A stretch of DNA of 8,770 bases from NCBI GenBank assembly GCA_903838095.1, contig CAILXE010000441.1:1-8770 (forward strand), written 5' to 3'. Source of the stretch: an uncultured Chlorobiaceae bacterium. GTDB taxonomy: Bacteria; Bacteroidota; Chlorobiia; Chlorobiales; Chlorobiaceae. The position numbers and the translations under genes were made by a program. Positions 5,324 to 8,770 of this stretch are shown one piece after another. Position 1 is the stretch's first letter. Every line of letters starts with the position of its first letter. The notes under the pieces were generated by a model. It had not been told where the DNA came from. It ran no database searches and worked only from the letters and a program-made list of their open reading frames with translations.

Positions 5324-7996
5324 TCAGTTGAAGCCTCGCCCGAACAGCCCTCTGCGCAGAAACCATTTGAGCAGCTCAATAACAGGAACTACGGTTATGG
5401 CTGATACGATCACAATCACCCAGTCTTCACCGGTCAGGAGAAACGTTCCAAATGGTACCTGTAAAAATGGAACAAAAATAATGGCAGCAAGCATCATCAG
5501 CTCCCAGCCTATAGCCAGATTCAACCACTTGTTGGCAAATGGACGGTTGAAAAGTGAGTTCCGTTCAGAACGAAAATTATAGGCCTTAAAAAACTGAATC
5601 AGCACAAGCGACACAAAGGTCATGGTCATCGCCTCTTTCAGTGGACGCCCTGAAGCGATCGCCCACTGGAAGAGTGAAACATTCACGATCGTTGACCAGA
5701 TACCACCAGTAAGCATAAGGGCAACAACCGGTCGGGTAAATATCCCCTTTGATGGATCGTTGGGACGCCGCAACATAATATCACGTTCAGCAGGATCCAC
5801 CGCAAGCGCAAGAGCCGGCAAGCCGTCAGTAGCCAGATTCACATAGAGAATCTGAACTGCGGTGAGCGGCAGAGGAATACCCATAAGGGTTGCAAAAACC
5901 ATCAGACCAAGTTCACCAATATTCGATGAGAGCAGATAGGTGAGATATTTTTTGATGTTGTCATAGATTCCCCGCCCCTCCTCCACTGCCGCCACAATGG
6001 ATGCAAAGTTGTCGTCGGTCAACATGATGGCTGACGCCTCCTTGGCAACATCAGTACCAGTAATGCCCATTGATATTCCGATATCAGCTTTTTTTAGAGC
6101 AGGAGCATCATTTACCCCATCTCCCGTCATGGCCACAACTTCACCATTCTGCTGCAAGGCATCGACAATGCGCAGCTTGTGTTCAGGGGCAACTCGTGCA
6201 AACACAGAGATAGAACTGGCGGTACGGCGCAGCTCTTCATCACTCATCCCCTGCAGCATCACGCCGGTGACCACTCTGCCGTCTCTGAGAATGCCAAGCT
6301 CACGGGCTATTGCCTCTGCGGTCAAAGGATGGTCGCCGGTAATCATGACGGGTCGAATCCCGGCTTCAAGACAACGGCGCACCGCCTCTCCGGCTTCAGC
6401 CCTCGGAGGATCAATCATCCCGACAAATCCGAGAAAGGTCATCCCCGCATCAGCTCCCCGAATCTCCGCACACTCCTTGACGGCAAGAGCCAACACCCGC
6501 AATGCCTTTTTGCCAAGCGCATCTGCCTCTGCAAGCAGAGCGGCTCTCATGGCCGCATCAAGCGGCTGCACCCCGGCACCAACACGCAGAGTCTCGCAAC
6601 CAGCGAGCAGCACCTCCGGCGCACCCTTGATTACCGCCCGCCTTGCGTCACCACTTCTGTGCAGGGTGATCATCCGTTTGGTTTCAGATGAGAATGGCTG
6701 CTCATCAAGCCGTTCATACTCCTGCTGCAACAGAGCCTCATCAAGCCCTGCCTTGCGAGCAACAACAAGCAGCGCGCCTTCGGTAGGATCACCAGCAATA
6801 GACCATGCGCCCTCCACGTTTTTTTCCAACCGGGCATCATTGCAGAGTACACCTGAAACAAGAAGCTCCCGCACACTTTCAGGCAGAGCCCCGCCTCCTT
6901 CAACGGTGAGAGAACCTTCAGGCAGATATCCCGAACCACTCACCTCAATCAACGTTCCAGAGGTATAGAGTGCCCGCACAGTCATCTCATCCCGCGTAAG
7001 CGTGCCGGTTTTATCTGAGCAGATTACCGTGGTGCTGCCAAGGGTCTCCACCACCGGCAGGCGCCTCATGAGAGCATGACGCTTCACCATACGCTGAACG
7101 CCAAGAGCAAGAGAGATGGTCACCACGGCGGGAAGCGCTTCCGGCACCACGGCGACTGCGAGCGCAATGCCAAAAATCAGCATTTCAATAAAAGACTGGC
7201 CGCGAAACACCCCGAAAGCCACAATAACCAACACAATCACAAAGGCGGCGCGCGCCAACACCGAGCCCACGTTATCGAGATTTTTCTGAAGTGGTGTCTT
7301 TTCGGTTTTAACCCCTGGCAGCATCCTGGCAATTCGACCGAATTCACTCTGCATACCAGTCGCAACCACCAGCGCTGTTGCACGACCGTAACTGATAGCA
7401 GTACCGGCAAAAACCATATTTTTACGATCACCCGGCGTTGCCTCTGCAGAAAAAATCGCCCCGTACTCCTTTTCAGAGGGCAACGACTCCCCCGTCAGCG
7501 ACGCTTCATCGGCACGCAGGTTCATCGCCTGCAGCAGTCTGGCATCGGCAGGCACACGATCTCCGGCGGCGAGCATCACCACATCACCAGGCACGATCTC
7601 CGAAGCATCAATCATCACCTCATTTCCATCACGCAGCACTTTTGCAAGTGGAGCCGCCATTGCCTTCAGCGCCTCAAGAGCCCTTTCAGCCCTGAACTCC
7701 TGAACAAAACCAAGCAGCACAGCAAAGAGAACAATCACGGCAATGGCAACAGCCTCAACACCGTGACCAAGAAAAGCCGAGAGGATCGTTGCCAGAAGAA
7801 GGGTAAGAATCAGAACATTTTTAAACTGATCAAGCAACAAGAGCCAGGGACTTGCCCGTCGCTCAGCTTCAAGACGATTAGGGCCATAAACTCCAAGGCG
7901 ACTGAGCGCCTCGGCACTGCTGAGGCCAGCAGAAGAAGACGCGATTTTTTTAAGAGCTTCATCAGCAGACAACGTTTGCCACTGTTCAAAAGCCAT
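5324..7996 (-). CDS. Type II cation-transporting P-type ATPase (Ca2+-type)
   Basis: This inner-membrane pump uses an aspartyl-phosphate cycle to export cations. Numbered from the chosen start (890 residues), an N-terminal cation-ATPase domain is followed by TGES (168-171) of the actuator domain, PEALP (285-289) in M4, DKTGT with phosphorylated Asp328 (328-332), KGAPE (457-461) in the nucleotide domain, DPPR (529-532), TGDHPLTA (553-560), TGDGVNDAP (624-632) and a six-helix C-terminal membrane part. M5 SSNIGE (Asn692, Glu695) and M6 NLATDGLPA (Asn720, Thr723, Asp724) match ion ligands of animal SERCA calcium pumps. The M8 position of SERCA Glu908 appears to be Gln801, and the M4 motif has Ala in place of the usual Gly. 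There is no heavy-metal-binding N-terminal domain. Calcium, or calcium and manganese, is the likely substrate class, but this is inference. The ATG at 7996 is preferred over 8020 because AGGAG lies 7 nt before it. Confidence 0.93.
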   Translation of the reverse strand: MAFEQWQTLSADEALKKIASSSAGLSSAEALSRLGVYGPNRLEAERRASPWLLLLDQFKNVLILTLLLATILSAFLGHGVEAVAIAVIVLFAVLLGFVQEFRAERALEALKAMAAPLAKVLRDGNEVMIDASEIVPGDVVMLAAGDRVPADARLLQAMNLRADEASLTGESLPSEKEYGAIFSAEATPGDRKNMVFAGTAISYGRATALVVATGMQSEFGRIARMLPGVKTEKTPLQKNLDNVGSVLARAAFVIVLVIVAFGVFRGQSFIEMLIFGIALAVAVVPEALPAVVTISLALGVQRMVKRHALMRRLPVVETLGSTTVICSDKTGTLTRDEMTVRALYTSGTLIEVSGSGYLPEGSLTVEGGGALPESVRELLVSGVLCNDARLEKNVEGAWSIAGDPTEGALLVVARKAGLDEALLQQEYERLDEQPFSSETKRMITLHRSGDARRAVIKGAPEVLLAGCETLRVGAGVQPLDAAMRAALLAEADALGKKALRVLALAVKECAEIRGADAGMTFLGFVGMIDPPRAEAGEAVRRCLEAGIRPVMITGDHPLTAEAIARELGILRDGRVVTGVMLQGMSDEELRRTASSISVFARVAPEHKLRIVDALQQNGEVVAMTGDGVNDAPALKKADIGISMGITGTDVAKEASAIMLTDDNFASIVAAVEEGRGIYDNIKKYLTYLLSSNIGELGLMVFATLMGIPLPLTAVQILYVNLATDGLPALALAVDPAERDIMLRRPNDPSKGIFTRPVVALMLTGGIWSTIVNVSLFQWAIASGRPLKEAMTMTFVSLVLIQFFKAYNFRSERNSLFNRPFANKWLNLAIGWELMMLAAIIFVPFLQVPFGTFLLTGEDWVIVIVSAITVVPVIELLKWFLRRGLFGRGFN

Positions 7997-8003
7997 CAAC
8001 TCA

Positions 8004-8008
8004 CTCCT
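8004..8008 (-). promoter_or_regulatory. Ribosome binding site deciding the ATPase start
   Basis: AGGAG on the minus strand, within the run AGGAGTGAG, lies 7 nt before the ATG at 7996. The alternative in-frame ATG at 8020 has no comparable site and would add eight residues (MKFNRSEL) encoded by the ribosome site itself. Confidence 0.8.
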
Positions 8009-8066
8009 GTTAAATTTCATCCCGCAACGTTACTCAGAACATCACATTTCTGTTTCTAAAGGCTTA

Positions 8067-8498
8067 TCAGTTACCTGAATCCTTGCTGAACGAAGAAAAA
8101 ACAACAATCTTTCCTGCGCTGATAACGTCGGCCACCGCGCCGGGAATATCGCCTTCGGAGAATTTTGCGGTCGCTCTGGCAGAATATGCCGTTGCGGATT
8201 TGGGATTCAGTTCAATCGCCTTCGTAAGGTCAGTAATGACGCCCTTGTTATCTCCGGAGGCATATTTAACTGCGGCTCGACCAACATAGACCTTCGCTGA
8301 ACTGGAGTCAAGTTTTATTGCTTTTGAAAACTCGGCAATTGAACCCTCCACAGCGCCACTGCCAATCTTGGCTCCAGTACTCAGTAAACTGTTTTTTGAC
8401 TCATCTGAAGCATTGTTGCAAGCTGAAACAGTCATACCCATGAGAACGATAAACGAAAAGGAGATTGTTCGTAATGCGTATTTCACTGATGATCTCAT
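8067..8498 (-). CDS. TPR-repeat lipoprotein
   Basis: The 143-residue product has a signal peptide with lipobox VSAC; Cys27 is the predicted lipid anchor, so the mature protein should face the periplasm. After a Ser/Asn-rich linker (28-48) come tetratricopeptide repeats: the end of one (SIAEFSKAIKLDSSSA, 53-68), a full 34-residue unit (KVYVGRAAVKYASGD...KAIELNPKSA, 69-102) and a third that decays after GDIPGAVADV (116-125). TPR units are protein-binding scaffolds; the partner is unknown. The start lies 4 bp after the stop of the CDF transporter gene and has no ribosome site of its own, which suggests translation coupled to that gene. The ATPase gene follows after 70 bp. A link to the transporters is inferred only from position. 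Confidence 0.85.
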   Translation of the reverse strand: MRSSVKYALRTISFSFIVLMGMTVSACNNASDESKNSLLSTGAKIGSGAVEGSIAEFSKAIKLDSSSAKVYVGRAAVKYASGDNKGVITDLTKAIELNPKSATAYSARATAKFSEGDIPGAVADVISAGKIVVFSSFSKDSGN

Positions 8499-8502
8499 TT
8501 TA

Positions 8503-8770
8503 TTACGTTAACGAAGCATTATGCTTGTGGTTGTTTGAAATGTTTTGAACTGTCCACTCCACTCTTCGCCTGCATTCTGCTTTACGAACCGCACAGCCCT
8601 CCTTTTGACATATTTCACACGAAAAGTCAAGACATCCATCAGTATGCACAGATAACTCAATATTTTCACCAAAATTTTCGTTGACCAGTCTACTGAGTTT
8701 GTCAATTTCCCGATGGGCTTCGTGAACATTGAGGTACCATGGAACCGTCAGATGGCAGTCAAGATGGAGA
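8503..8770 (-). CDS. CDF-family cation efflux transporter, C-terminal part (partial)
   Basis: A leftward frame open at the window edge gives the last 88 residues of a protein, starting LHLDCHLTVPWYLNVHEAHR and ending at TAA 8505-8503. This is the cytoplasmic C-terminal domain of a cation diffusion facilitator: DCHLTVPWY is a core strand of the ferredoxin-like dimer domain, the HEAHREID helix follows, and a strand ELSVHTD leads to a Cys cluster. The cluster reads C-x4-C-x2-C-x4-C (fragment residues 46, 51, 54, 59), a tail I associate with CDF proteins of Bacteroidota and Chlorobiota. A WTVQNIS segment and a His/Asn-rich end close it. CDF proteins exchange Zn2+, Fe2+ or similar ions for protons at the inner membrane; the metal cannot be told from this fragment. 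The six-helix membrane part lies outside the window. The TPR lipoprotein gene starts 4 bp after its stop. Confidence 0.78.
   Translation of the reverse strand, partial: LHLDCHLTVPWYLNVHEAHREIDKLSRLVNENFGENIELSVHTDGCLDFSCEICQKEGCAVRKAECRRRVEWTVQNISNNHKHNASLT

Noticed and set aside
5322..5333. CTTCAGTTGAAG dyad followed by a T-run on the minus strand at the ATPase stop
   Set aside because: The T-run fits a terminator, but the stem is only four or five base pairs with a tiny loop, too weak to call.
5232..5366. N-terminal extension of the small helical protein to 5366
   Set aside because: It would overlap the end of the ATPase gene, the added part is basic and unlike the rest, and a strong ribosome site marks the ATG at 5231.
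5997..6968. A 323-codon open frame on the + strand opposite the P-type ATPase
   Set aside because: It is a shadow of the ATPase gene: Ser/Ala/Arg/Thr-rich without recognisable domains, while the opposite strand has all P-type motifs in unbroken order.
5324..7996. Horizontal transfer of the ATPase gene because it looks richer in G+C than tatC or sodB
   Set aside because: The difference was judged by eye only, and no mobile element, direct repeat or tRNA flanks the gene.
7076..8059. A 327-codon open frame on the + strand opposite the start of the ATPase
   Set aside because: Its product is full of His, Arg, Asn and Lys with no fold signature and runs past the ATPase start. It mirrors the codon bias of the real gene.
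8508..8729. A 73-codon leftward frame with its own ATG
   Set aside because: It is out of phase with the CDF C-terminal frame, which has strong family motifs over the same bases.

Overview
The window looks like chromosomal core sequence of a green sulfur bacterium (Chlorobiaceae, Bacteroidota/Chlorobiota side). This is judged from the type of genes and their order: lipoproteins of the kind common in Bacteroidota/Chlorobiota (DUF4292-like, DUF4296-like), an iron superoxide dismutase with the wording usual in anaerobes, and many genes without a clear Shine-Dalgarno site. The assignment is inference; no rRNA or photosynthesis gene is present to confirm it. There is no tRNA, CRISPR array, insertion sequence or phage signature.

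Layout. 1-123: upstream spacer with the possible 5' tip of a leftward gene. 124-936: tatC (+), twin-arginine translocase subunit. 908-1941: a leftward pair, small lipoprotein then coaE, joined by a TAATG stop/start overlap; the coaE 3' end runs 29 bp into the 3' end of tatC. 1942-2069: AT-rich divergent spacer. 2070-2675: sodB (+). 2690-2744: a strong hairpin between convergent genes. 2742-3596: a DUF4292-like lipoprotein (-). 3597-3806: divergent spacer with a 9-bp inverted repeat. 3807-4988: RlmI-type rRNA methyltransferase (+). 5019-5055: a second hairpin. 5058-8770: four leftward genes, which in reading order are the C-terminus of a cation diffusion facilitator (CDF) transporter, a TPR lipoprotein, a large type II (Ca2+-type) P-type ATPase, and a 57-residue helical protein.

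The first 5 kb are housekeeping genes in short divergent or convergent units: protein export, CoA synthesis, superoxide defence, outer-membrane lipoproteins and rRNA modification. The last 3.7 kb read as a metal or cation homeostasis block: two unrelated cation exporters on one strand with a small lipoprotein between them and an unrecognised small protein after them. Three starts or genes differ from a longest-ORF reading: the CDF fragment is open at the window edge, the ATPase most likely starts at 7996, and the small helical protein most likely starts at 5231. I see no clearly new system. The most open items are the 57-residue protein, the altered ion-site residue of the ATPase, and the uncommon tail-to-tail overlap of tatC and coaE.
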